Under the pieces are notes generated by a model. That model was not told the DNA's origin. It made no database searches and was given only the letters and a program-made list of their open reading frames with translations. A program made the position numbers and the translations under genes. From contig CAVTTK010000002.1 of the NCBI GenBank assembly GCA_963737625.1, positions 1,550,001 through 1,614,000 of the forward strand: a DNA stretch of 64,000 nucleotides, in the 5' to 3' direction. Source of the stretch: Bog-756 sp963737625 (GTDB lineage: Bacteria > Actinomycetota > Acidimicrobiia > Acidimicrobiales > RAAP-2). Shown one piece after another: positions 34,146 to 42,731 of the stretch (the first letter of the stretch is position 1; every line of letters starts with the position of its first letter).

Positions 34146-36620
34146 GTGACACGGGTCCGCCATGCCCTGGCCGGCAAGCAGTTCTTCATCACCGGTGCCA
34201 CCGGGTTCTTGGGAACCGCCCTGGTCGAACGGATCCTCCGCAGCGTCCCGGACAGCCGCGTGGTCCTGCTCATCCGGCCCGGCCGGCGGGCCACCCCGCT
34301 CCAACGGGCGGCCAAGGAGATCCTCAAGAACGACTGCTTCGACCTTCTGCGGGAACAGGTCGGGGACCGGTTCGAAGCCGAGGTGGCCTCCCGCGTGTCC
34401 GCCGTGGCCGGGGACGTCGCCACCGACGGGCTCGGCCTCGACGACGAGGGCTTGCGGCTCCTGTCCGCATGCCACATCGTCATCCACTCGGCCGCCGCGG
34501 TGAGCTTCGACTCCCCCCTCGACGCCGCCGTCGAGGTCAACCTCCTCGGACCCTCCCGGGTGGCGGCGGCCATCGTGGCTGCCGGGAGGCTGGCGGCCGA
34601 CGAGGGTCGGGCGGGCCCCGTCCACTTCATCCCGGTGTCGACGGCCTACGTGGCCGGTACCCATCAGGGTGAGGCACGAGAGGAGCTGCTCGAGGGCAAC
34701 CCCTTCACCGTGGACGTGGACTGGCGCACCGAGGTGGCCGCGGCGCGGCGTCAACGCGGGGACACCGACGCCGAATCGCGCCAGCCCGACCGCCTGGACC
34801 AGTTCGCCAAGGCGGCCCGCGGGGAGCTGGGCGGCGCCGGCCTCCATCTCCTGGCCGAGCGAGCCGAGCGCCTGCGGGAGGACTGGGTCAAGAAACAGAT
34901 GGTCACGGTGGGACAGGCGCGCGCCCAGTCCCTCGGGTGGCCCGACGCCTATCCGTACACCAAGGCCCTGGGCGAGCGGGCCCTGGTCAGCCAATTCGGC
35001 GATTCGGTTCCCATGACGATCGTCCGACCCTCCATCATCGAGTCCTCCCTGGCTGAGCCCCGCCCTGGCTGGATCCGGGGCTTCCGCATGGCCGAACCCA
35101 TCATCGTCTCCTACGCCCGAGGACTTCTGCGGGAGTTCCCCGGCGTCCCCGAGGGTGTGACCGATGTCATCCCGGTGGACCTGGTGGTGGCGGCCATCAT
35201 CGCTGTGGCCGGCGAGGCCCTGCTAGATGCGGCCGACGCCGCCGTGACCTATCCGGGCCCGACCGTGTACCACGTGGCGTCCGGTGTCCGGAACCCGTTC
35301 CGGTATGGCCGGCTGGTGGAGCTGGTCCAGGCCTGGTTCACCGAGCACCCCCTGTACGACAGTGATGGTCAACCGATCGTGGTCCCTGCGTGGTCGTTTC
35401 CGGGGCGCGGCCGGGTACAGCGCCAGCTGAGCCGGGCCTCGGCGGCCATGGACCTGGCCGAGAAGGTGGTCGGCTCCCTGCCCATCCGGGGCCGCCAGGC
35501 GGCGTGGATGGCCGCACTGGAGGAACAGCACCTGCTGGCCGACCGGGCGCTCGGCTACGTGGAGCTCTACGGCGCCTACACCGAGACCGAGGCGCGCTAC
35601 CGGGTCGACCGTCTCTTGGCCTTGTGGGACCGCATGGACGCCGACGACCGTCAGGCCCTCTGCCTCGACCCCGCGGCCATCGACTGGGAGCGTTACGTCC
35701 GGGACATCCACCTGCCCTCGGTCATCGAGCACGCCCGGGTACGGACCAGCCCGGGCAAGTCGACCAAGCCCAACCGGGCCGAGCGGGCCAAGAAGGCCAT
35801 CCTCTCCCCCGACCGCCATCTGGCCGCCTTCGACCTCGAGAACACCCTGATCGCCTCGAACGTCGTCGACTCCTACGCCTGGCTGGCCTCCCGGCACCTG
35901 GCCCCGGCCGAGCGGGCCCGCTTCGTGGCCGACCTGGTGGCCGAGGCTCCCTCGCTCCTCCTGCTGGACCGGCAGGACCGGGGCGACTTCCTGCGGAGTT
36001 TCTACCGTCGGTACGAGGGGGCACCGGTCGACCGGCTCCGTGACGACGGATGGGAGCTCTTCCATCACCTCCTGTTGGCCAAGTCCTTCCCCGACGGGTT
36101 CGCCCGGGTTCGCCAGCACCGGGCCCTCGGCCATCGGACCGTGCTCATCACCGGGGCCCTCGACCTGGTGGTCGAACCACTCCGGCCCCTCTTCGACAGC
36201 ATCGTCTGTGCCCGGCTGGGCGAGGCCGACGGAGCCTTCACCGGCCGTCTGTCCGAGCTCCCACCCATCGGTGAGGCCCGGGCCCTCGTGCTGTCGGAGT
36301 ACGCCGAGGCCGAAGGGCTCTCCCTCGAGGAGTCCATGGCGTACGCCGATTCGGCCAGCGACCTGCCCATGCTGGAGGCGGTGGGCTTTCCCGTGGCCGT
36401 CAACCCGGAGGCCAAACTGGCCTCCATTGCCCGGCGTCGCGGTTGGCACGTCGAGCACTGGCACAAGGCCGAGGGGGGCGCCCAGCCCATGCTGCCTCTT
36501 GGCCCGGTCGATCGACGCGGCTCACTCGGGCGGGGCCGTACCAGCGCCGCGGCGCTGACGGGGGCCGTCCGTCGGCTCAAAGCTGGCTCTGGGTCGGGGT
36601 CACCTCCGGTGGGTCGGTGA
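34146..36620 (+). CDS. Fatty acyl-CoA reductase fused to HAD-IB hydrolase domain
   Basis: 824 residues. The N-terminal Rossmann domain has TGATGFLG at 16-23, HSAAAVSFDSP and YPYTK (about 269), then the male-sterility C-domain: this is the NAD(P)H-dependent long-chain acyl-CoA reductase fold that yields aldehyde or alcohol. From about 555 a SerB-like HAD-IB domain follows with FDLENTLIASN; the second Asp of the usual DxDxT is Glu here. Later motifs are ITGALDLVVEPL and ADSASDLPMLEAVG. It leads the TetR-controlled operon with alcohol dehydrogenase, LarA-like and acyltransferase genes. The dehydrogenase gene starts 4 bp after its stop. Confidence 0.88.
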   Translation: MTRVRHALAGKQFFITGATGFLGTALVERILRSVPDSRVVLLIRPGRRATPLQRAAKEILKNDCFDLLREQVGDRFEAEVASRVSAVAGDVATDGLGLDDEGLRLLSACHIVIHSAAAVSFDSPLDAAVEVNLLGPSRVAAAIVAAGRLAADEGRAGPVHFIPVSTAYVAGTHQGEAREELLEGNPFTVDVDWRTEVAAARRQRGDTDAESRQPDRLDQFAKAARGELGGAGLHLLAERAERLREDWVKKQMVTVGQARAQSLGWPDAYPYTKALGERALVSQFGDSVPMTIVRPSIIESSLAEPRPGWIRGFRMAEPIIVSYARGLLREFPGVPEGVTDVIPVDLVVAAIIAVAGEALLDAADAAVTYPGPTVYHVASGVRNPFRYGRLVELVQAWFTEHPLYDSDGQPIVVPAWSFPGRGRVQRQLSRASAAMDLAEKVVGSLPIRGRQAAWMAALEEQHLLADRALGYVELYGAYTETEARYRVDRLLALWDRMDADDRQALCLDPAAIDWERYVRDIHLPSVIEHARVRTSPGKSTKPNRAERAKKAILSPDRHLAAFDLENTLIASNVVDSYAWLASRHLAPAERARFVADLVAEAPSLLLLDRQDRGDFLRSFYRRYEGAPVDRLRDDGWELFHHLLLAKSFPDGFARVRQHRALGHRTVLITGALDLVVEPLRPLFDSIVCARLGEADGAFTGRLSELPPIGEARALVLSEYAEAEGLSLEESMAYADSASDLPMLEAVGFPVAVNPEAKLASIARRRGWHVEHWHKAEGGAQPMLPLGPVDRRGSLGRGRTSAAALTGAVRRLKAGSGSGSPPVGR

Positions 36621-36624
36621 CCGC

Positions 36625-37878
36625 ATGAAGGCGCTGGTCTTCGAACGCAACCTCCCCCGATTCGCCGCCTCGCGGATGGCCTCCCTACTCGGCTCCGGTC
36701 GCGGCGCCGGCATCGGCCCCTTGCAGCTCCAGGATGCCGCCGCCCCCGACCTGCCCGGCGACGACTGGTTCCATCTCACCCCACTCCTGTCGGGCATCTG
36801 CGGCTCCGACCTGGCCACCCTGGACGGTCGGAGCTCCCGGTACTTCGAGGACATGGTCAGCTTCCCCTTCGTCCCCGGCCACGAGGTCGTCGGCGTCCTC
36901 GGAGATGGCGGCCGAGATCACGCCGGCCACGAGCTGGCCCCGGGCACCCGAGCGGTGATCGAACCGGTGCTCGGCTGCGCCCCCCGCCACATCCGGCCGG
37001 AGTGCCCCTACTGCTCCTCGGGCCACACCGGGTTGTGCGGGAACGTGGCCTTCGGTGCCCTCGAACCGGGACTGCAGACCGGGTTCTGCTCGGACACCGG
37101 GGGAGGATGGTCGACGGCTCCGTTGTCCGCCCACACCTCCCAGATCCACGCCGTCCCTGACTCGTTCACCGATGAGGATGCCGTGGTCGTCGAGCCCGCC
37201 GCCTGTGCCGTCCATGCGGTGTTGTCGGCCGGGGTGGCCGAGGGCGACGTGGTGGCCGTGGTCGGTGCGGGAACGCTGGGACTGGCCTGCACCTCCGCCC
37301 TCCACTATCTGATTCGTCCCGGCCTCGACTTCGCCATCATGGTCGGGGCCAAACACGCCCACCAACGCCGGCAGGCCGAGGCCCTGGGGGCCGACACCGT
37401 GGTCTCCCCCGACCAGTTGGCCCGGGCGGTGCGGCGCCGGTCGGGATCGCTTGTCCTGGCCGGACGGCTGACCGACGGGGCCGACGTGGTCTTCGACTGC
37501 GTGGGCTCCACCGAGTCGATCACCCACTCCCTGGCCATGGTCCGACCGAGAGGCCGGGTGGTGCTGGTGGGCATGCCGGGAAAGGTGTCGGTGGACCTGG
37601 CGCCCCTGTGGCACCGCGAGCTGACGCTGGTCGGCGCCTACGCCTACGGCGTGGAGTCCCCACCGGAGGCCACCGAGCCCCACCGGACCTTTGGCCTGGC
37701 CATCAGCCTGGTGGCCTCGGCCCGGCTCGGGTCCCTCGTCTCGGCCGCCTACCCCCTCGAGCGCTACGAGGAGGCCATCGCCCACGCCGGAGCCGCCGGT
37801 CGCCGGGGCGCGGTGAAGGTGGTCTTCGATCTACGCAGCCGGAGTGACCGGAGCGACCCGAAAGGAAGCACACGATGA
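36625..37878 (+). CDS. Zinc-dependent alcohol dehydrogenase (MDR family)
   Basis: 417 residues. Catalytic zinc ligands lie in SGICGSD and PGHEVVG, and structural zinc cysteines in the C-APRHIRPE-CPYC-SSGHTGLC stretch. The Rossmann motif is VVGAGTLGLA. It resembles threonine- and polyol-type MDR dehydrogenases. It lies 4 bp after the acyl reductase gene and overlaps the next gene by 4 bp (ATGA), so it may oxidise or reduce the fatty alcohol or aldehyde made by the reductase (inference). Confidence 0.88.
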   Translation: MKALVFERNLPRFAASRMASLLGSGRGAGIGPLQLQDAAAPDLPGDDWFHLTPLLSGICGSDLATLDGRSSRYFEDMVSFPFVPGHEVVGVLGDGGRDHAGHELAPGTRAVIEPVLGCAPRHIRPECPYCSSGHTGLCGNVAFGALEPGLQTGFCSDTGGGWSTAPLSAHTSQIHAVPDSFTDEDAVVVEPAACAVHAVLSAGVAEGDVVAVVGAGTLGLACTSALHYLIRPGLDFAIMVGAKHAHQRRQAEALGADTVVSPDQLARAVRRRSGSLVLAGRLTDGADVVFDCVGSTESITHSLAMVRPRGRVVLVGMPGKVSVDLAPLWHRELTLVGAYAYGVESPPEATEPHRTFGLAISLVASARLGSLVSAAYPLERYEEAIAHAGAAGRRGAVKVVFDLRSRSDRSDPKGSTR

Positions 37879-39464
37879 GCCCCAGGCCCGGATTCGTGCT
37901 CGACGTGGACCGCTCCACCCCGCCCACCCTGTTCTGGCGGGGCGAGCGGTTCAGCCTGGAGCGCCTGCCCGAGGGGAGCCGGGTCATCTACGCGCCCGAG
38001 CCCATCGAGCCGCTGAAGGACCCATCGGCGGCCATCAGGGCCGCCCTCTCCCATCCCCTGGGCGACCAGCAGCCGCTCCCCTCCCTGCTCCGCCCGGACA
38101 TGAAGCTGACCATCGCCTTCGACGACATCTCCCTCCCGCTGCCCCCCATGGAACGACCGGACATCCGCCAGATGGTCATCGAACAGGTCCTCGACCTGGC
38201 CGCGGAGGCCGGGGTGGACGACGTGGCCCTCATCGTGGCCCTGGCCCTCCACCGCCGCATGACCGAGGCGGAGCTCCGTCATGCCATCGGTGACCGCATC
38301 TATGACGCCTTCGCCCCGAACGGTCTCTTGACCCAGCACGATGCCGAGGACCCGGACGCCCTCACCCACCTCGGCCTCACCGATCAGGGCGAGGACGTGG
38401 AGATCAACAAGCGGGCGGCCGAGAGCGATCTCCTGGTCTACGTCAACGTCAACCTGGTGGCCATGGACGGCGGACACAAGAGCGTGGCCACCGGGCTGGC
38501 CAGCTACAAGAGTCTCCGCCACCACCACAATCCCGTCACCATGCAACAGTCGAAGTCGTTCATGGACCAGCACCGGTCCGAGCTCCACTCGGCCAATTGG
38601 CGCATGGGCCGACTCATCGCCGACAGCGGGGTCAACGTCTTCCAGATCGAGACGACTCTCAACAACGACACGTTCCCCCCGGCCTTCCGCTTCCTCCAGA
38701 AGCGGGAGTGGGAGTGGAAGGCCAAGGACCGGTTGGCCTACGTGGCGGCGTCCTCGGCCCTCGACCGCACCCCGGCCCGCTACGCCCGCCAGATCTTCCA
38801 CTCGGTGAAGGCGCCGCACCGGATGACCTCGGTCCAGGCCGGCGAGGTGGAGGCGGTACACCGGGTGACCACCGACAACGTCTGGGCCCAACAGGGTGTG
38901 GTGGTGGAGGGACAGACCGACATCCTGACCATGGGTCTGCCGTACATCAGTCCCTACAACGTCAACTCGATTCTCAACCCGATCCTGGTGGCCTGCCTCG
39001 GGCTCGGGTACCTGTTCAACATGTACCGGGGCAAACCACTGGTCCGGGAGGGCGGGGTGCTCATCATGACGCACCCCACTCCCTGGGAGTTCAATCCCGT
39101 TCACCATCCCAGCTACATCGACTTCTTCGAACAGGTGCTGAGCGAGACCACCGACCCCATCGAGGTGGCCGACCGGTTCGAAGAGTCCTTCGCCACGGAT
39201 CCCTGGTACATCCACCTCTACCGGACGGGCCACGCCTACCACGGCGTCCATCCGTTCTACATGTGGTACTGGTGCGCCCACGCCCTCCAGCACCTGGGCG
39301 CCGTGATCATCGTGGGTGGGGACGCTCCCGCCGTCCACCGCCTGGGGTTCCGCGCCGCGTCGACTCTGGCCGATGCGCTGGAGATGGCCCAGGACGTGGT
39401 GGGTCGCTCCCCCACCCTGACCCACCTGCACGCGCCACCGATCCTCATGGCCGACGTACAGTGA
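37875..39464 (+). CDS. LarA/DUF2088-like protein
   Basis: 529 residues, longer than bacterial lactate racemase (about 425). N-terminal AFDDISLPLPP and ALALHRRMTEAELRHAIG correspond to LarA's early motifs. The GGHKSVATGL stretch (Lys about 201) matches the Lys that holds the nickel-pincer cofactor, with RHHHNP following. No LarB, LarC or LarE maturation genes are in the window. Its place between an alcohol dehydrogenase and an acyltransferase suggests a role on 2-hydroxy acids or lipids, but this is inference. Both ends overlap the neighbouring genes by 4 bp. Confidence 0.78.
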   Translation: MSPRPGFVLDVDRSTPPTLFWRGERFSLERLPEGSRVIYAPEPIEPLKDPSAAIRAALSHPLGDQQPLPSLLRPDMKLTIAFDDISLPLPPMERPDIRQMVIEQVLDLAAEAGVDDVALIVALALHRRMTEAELRHAIGDRIYDAFAPNGLLTQHDAEDPDALTHLGLTDQGEDVEINKRAAESDLLVYVNVNLVAMDGGHKSVATGLASYKSLRHHHNPVTMQQSKSFMDQHRSELHSANWRMGRLIADSGVNVFQIETTLNNDTFPPAFRFLQKREWEWKAKDRLAYVAASSALDRTPARYARQIFHSVKAPHRMTSVQAGEVEAVHRVTTDNVWAQQGVVVEGQTDILTMGLPYISPYNVNSILNPILVACLGLGYLFNMYRGKPLVREGGVLIMTHPTPWEFNPVHHPSYIDFFEQVLSETTDPIEVADRFEESFATDPWYIHLYRTGHAYHGVHPFYMWYWCAHALQHLGAVIIVGGDAPAVHRLGFRAASTLADALEMAQDVVGRSPTLTHLHAPPILMADVQ

Positions 39465-40534
39465 CGCCGGACAGGACGGGCACCACCAGGTCGGACTCCT
39501 CCAACTCCCTCCGGGGCCGGAGGGCGGTACGCACCGATGCCGCGCTGGGCGGAACCACCGGCGAGCGGGCCGACCGGTCTCCCGCCCAGACGCTGCGACG
39601 CCTGACGCCGACCGCCCTCCTCAACCGGGTCGGCCGGGCCCGCTTCCCGGTGTCCGCCCCGAGCTGGCCCGAGTCGGTTCCCCGCCCGGCTCCCACGCCC
39701 GAGCTGGGCGTGCACTACGACACCGCCTGGTCGCGTCGGTACCCGGTGCGGTTGGCCCGGGCCATGGTCCTCGACAATGTGGCGCGCCCACTGGCCCGCG
39801 TGGTGGCGTCACCGCTCATCCGCGGTGACGAGGCCCTCGTCGGCCTGGAGGCCCCGGTGATCTTCGCCGCCAATCACGCCAGTCACGCCGACACGCCGCT
39901 GCTGCTCAGCTGCCTCCCACTACGGTTCCGCCACCGCACGGTGGTGGCGGCGGCGGCCGACTACTTCTTCGACCGGCGATGGAAGGCCGACGCCTGGTCG
40001 CTCTTCCTGGCCGCCATCCCCTTCGAACGCACCAAGGTCAATCGGCGGTCGGCAGATCTGGCCGCCGAATTGCTCGACGACCAGTGGAACCTGGTCATCT
40101 TCCCTGAGGGCGGTCGGTCGCCGGACGGGTGGGCGCAGTCCTTCCATCCCGGCGGTGCGGCCTACCTGGCCACCCGCACGGGACGTCCGGTGGTGCCGGT
40201 CCATCTCGACGGGACCCGCCACATCCTGCCCAAGGGCAGGACGGGGATCCACCGGACCCGGACCACCGTGACCTTCGGCACCCCCCTGTGGGCCGATCCG
40301 GGCGAGAACGCCCGCCGGTTCAGCGTCCGCATCGAGGCGGCGGTGGCCACCATGGCCCACGAGGCCGATTCCGACTGGTGGACGGCACGGCGCCAGGCCG
40401 CGGCGGGCACCACCCCGGCCCTCCAGGGCCCCGACGTGGCCGCGTGGAGGCGATCCTGGGCCCTGGCCGACCCACCCGGCCGTCACGACCGAGAGAGCGG
40501 GTCGGACGTCGAATGGCCCAAGCTTCCCCGCTGA
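39461..40534 (+). CDS. 1-acyl-glycerol-3-phosphate acyltransferase-like (PlsC) protein
   Basis: 357 residues from GTG 39461, which overlaps the LarA-like stop (GTGA). A Pro/Arg-rich N-terminus of about 90 residues precedes the acyltransferase core. The catalytic NHASHAD (HX4D) is followed by FPEGGRSPDGW for phosphate binding and VVPVHLDGTRHI. The enzyme should move an acyl chain from acyl-CoA to a glycerolipid or a long-chain alcohol. It is the last gene of the operon and converges with gatD. Confidence 0.82.
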   Translation: MTPDRTGTTRSDSSNSLRGRRAVRTDAALGGTTGERADRSPAQTLRRLTPTALLNRVGRARFPVSAPSWPESVPRPAPTPELGVHYDTAWSRRYPVRLARAMVLDNVARPLARVVASPLIRGDEALVGLEAPVIFAANHASHADTPLLLSCLPLRFRHRTVVAAAADYFFDRRWKADAWSLFLAAIPFERTKVNRRSADLAAELLDDQWNLVIFPEGGRSPDGWAQSFHPGGAAYLATRTGRPVVPVHLDGTRHILPKGRTGIHRTRTTVTFGTPLWADPGENARRFSVRIEAAVATMAHEADSDWWTARRQAAAGTTPALQGPDVAAWRRSWALADPPGRHDRESGSDVEWPKLPR

Positions 40535-40578
40535 GACGGAAGGGCGTTGTCCAGCCCTCTGGGCGCCCGTCGCCTGGC

Positions 40579-41403
40579 TCAGCGGCGTGCCGGACGGAGC
40601 CCGGTCCGGCCCAGCCGGTGCCACCACCTGCTGGGGTCTGAACGTTCGACCGCCGACAGGCGCTCGATGCGGAGGGCCGACTCGTCGGTGTCGTCCAGGG
40701 GGGTCATCTCGACCGGTCGGTCGGTCGGGGACAGGGCCCAGCCCAGCAGCAGGTCGGCCAGAGCGGTGTTTCGGGCCAGCAGCGGACCGTGCAGGTAGCT
40801 GCCGAGGACCTTGCCCTGCCAGGCCCCCTCGGTGCCGTCGCCACCACCGTTGCCCACCCCGCGGACCACACGGCCGAGGGGCCGGGCCCCGGGACCGAGG
40901 GAGGTCACGCCGCCGTGGTTCTCGAATCCGGTGAGTCCGGGCAGGAGGCTCCCGTCGGACTGCCGGGGGGCCTCGGCGCCGACCGAGGCCATCAGCTCCC
41001 CGACCGAGCGCGTCCCGCTCCCCTTTCGGGTGGTCACGTCGAGCAGACCGAGTCCGGGGTGGGGCCGATCGGCACTATCGGGGAAGGAGTGGCCGAGGAT
41101 CTGGTAGCCGGCACAGACCCCCAGCACCACGGCACCGGACTCCACGGCCCGATGGAGGGCCCCGTCGGCCACCAGGGCCTCGGCCGCCCGGACCTGGGGA
41201 CCGTCCTCACCGCCCCCGATGCAGTAGATGTCCGCCTCCGGTAGCCGACGGCCCGAGTCGGCCTGCACCAGCTCGGTCTCGATGCCCCGCCACGAGGCCC
41301 GCCGGGCCAGGATGAGGCCGTTCCCGCCATCGCCGTAGGTTCCGAGCAGGTCGGGGTAGACCACGACCACCGTCAACGACGCACGGTCCCGAGGGCCGGT
41401 CAC
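40579..41403 (-). CDS. gatD: Lipid II isoglutaminyl synthase, glutamine amidotransferase subunit
   Basis: 274 residues from GTG 41403, overlapping the MurT stop. It has the class I amidotransferase (CobQ/CobB-like) fold: start VVVVYPDLLGTYGDGGN, nucleophile C97 in GVCAGYQILGHS, and H205 in GSYLHGPLL. It hydrolyses glutamine and passes ammonia to MurT, which amidates the D-Glu carboxylate of lipid II. Finding murT and gatD as neighbours is the normal arrangement and implies amidated peptidoglycan in this organism. Confidence 0.94.
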   Translation of the reverse strand: MTGPRDRASLTVVVVYPDLLGTYGDGGNGLILARRASWRGIETELVQADSGRRLPEADIYCIGGGEDGPQVRAAEALVADGALHRAVESGAVVLGVCAGYQILGHSFPDSADRPHPGLGLLDVTTRKGSGTRSVGELMASVGAEAPRQSDGSLLPGLTGFENHGGVTSLGPGARPLGRVVRGVGNGGGDGTEGAWQGKVLGSYLHGPLLARNTALADLLLGWALSPTDRPVEMTPLDDTDESALRIERLSAVERSDPSRWWHRLGRTGLRPARR

Positions 41404-42731
41404 GTGCGGGCCCGCAGATCGGCGAACGCCGTGTAGTTCCCCACGAAGTCGATGGATCCTCCGATCCCGCCATCCACCGCCCGGTCCACTGCGGCCAGTG
41501 GATCGGACACCACGGTGGCGGCCACACCGGCGTAGTGGAGTCGGACGGCCAGGTCCAGGCGTCGGTCGCCGGTGGCCACCACCGACCGGCCCATCAGGCG
41601 CTCGAAGGGCACGTCCCACAGCCAACTGGTGTCGAGCCCGTCGGCCGTGCGGGCATTGATGGACAGCACCACGGGCTGACCCAGGCTCCCCTCCTCCTCC
41701 AACAGGTCGAAGATGGCCGTCCAGCCGGCGGGGTTCTTGGCCAACAGAAGTCGGACGGTGTGGTCGTGACGGAGCAGGGACGAGAACCGTCCGGCCACCT
41801 GGTCCACGTCGGACACCCGCGTGAGCACATGGGCCAGGGTGTCGAGCGTGTCGGGCAGCCCGTGGGAGGCGTCCGCCATCACGGGGGCGGCCAGGGCCAC
41901 CATGGCGGCATTGGCCCGATTGAACTGTCCGGGAAGTCCCAACGACAGCGTCAGACGTCCACCGCGGGCCACCACCAGTTCGGAGCCCTCCAGCCAGGCC
42001 GCCCGCTCCGGCCGGGCGAAGGTACAGCGGTCGCAGGCCCAGCCCCCATCCCCACCGAAGACGATCCTGCCCCCGCAGGCCGGGCATCCCACTGCGTCGA
42101 GCTGCCATACCTGTCCGGCCCCGACCCACCGCACGTCTGGGGCGGCCATGGCCGCCCACACCACCATGGGGTCGTCGGCGTTGGCCACCACGACCGTTCC
42201 CGGCTCGCCGGGGTCGGACCGTGAGGGGAGGCGTCCGAAGGCCTTCCGCCACCGCTCCACCATCAGGCGCACCTCCGAGATCCGGTCGAGCTGGTCGCGT
42301 GACAGGTTCAACAGCAGCACCACCCGAGGCGAGGTCTCCATCATGAGCCGGTCGAGGTAGCCCTCGTCGACCTCGAGGACGGCGACAGACCCGGGTGGGG
42401 CACCGGCCAAGGCCGCCACATGGCCAGCGGGCATGTTGGCCCCGGTGTCGTTGGTGACGATCGCCGGTCCCCCGGGGTCGGACAGCGCCGCCACCAGCAT
42501 GCGAGTGGTGGTGGTCTTCCCGTTGGTGCCAGTGACGAGGGCCACCCGCCGATCCTGGGCCAGCCGGGTGAGCAGCGAAGGATCGACGGCCAGCCCCACC
42601 CGGCCTCCGGCCACCGTCCCACTGCCCCGGCCCAACGAGCGCGACAGCCAGTTGGTCACGCGCAGGGCCCCGACGGCGGTCACCGCCCGCGGCGGGAGCG
42701 GGGGTGTCGACGCGTCGGCGGGAGTGATCAC
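41400..42731 (-). CDS. murT: Lipid II isoglutaminyl synthase, Mur-ligase-like subunit
   Basis: 443 residues. The Mur-ligase ATP loop is TGTNGKTTTTRM, and a zinc-ribbon insert carries CPACGG...CDRC, which is typical of MurT and absent from other Mur ligases. NLSRDQLDRISEV and VANADDPMVV are further family marks. GTG 42731 overlaps the stop of the HAD-acyltransferase gene (GTGA) and its own stop overlaps the gatD start. It forms the MurT/GatD amidating complex on the cytoplasmic face. Confidence 0.94.
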   Translation of the reverse strand: MITPADASTPPLPPRAVTAVGALRVTNWLSRSLGRGSGTVAGGRVGLAVDPSLLTRLAQDRRVALVTGTNGKTTTTRMLVAALSDPGGPAIVTNDTGANMPAGHVAALAGAPPGSVAVLEVDEGYLDRLMMETSPRVVLLLNLSRDQLDRISEVRLMVERWRKAFGRLPSRSDPGEPGTVVVANADDPMVVWAAMAAPDVRWVGAGQVWQLDAVGCPACGGRIVFGGDGGWACDRCTFARPERAAWLEGSELVVARGGRLTLSLGLPGQFNRANAAMVALAAPVMADASHGLPDTLDTLAHVLTRVSDVDQVAGRFSSLLRHDHTVRLLLAKNPAGWTAIFDLLEEEGSLGQPVVLSINARTADGLDTSWLWDVPFERLMGRSVVATGDRRLDLAVRLHYAGVAATVVSDPLAAVDRAVDGGIGGSIDFVGNYTAFADLRART

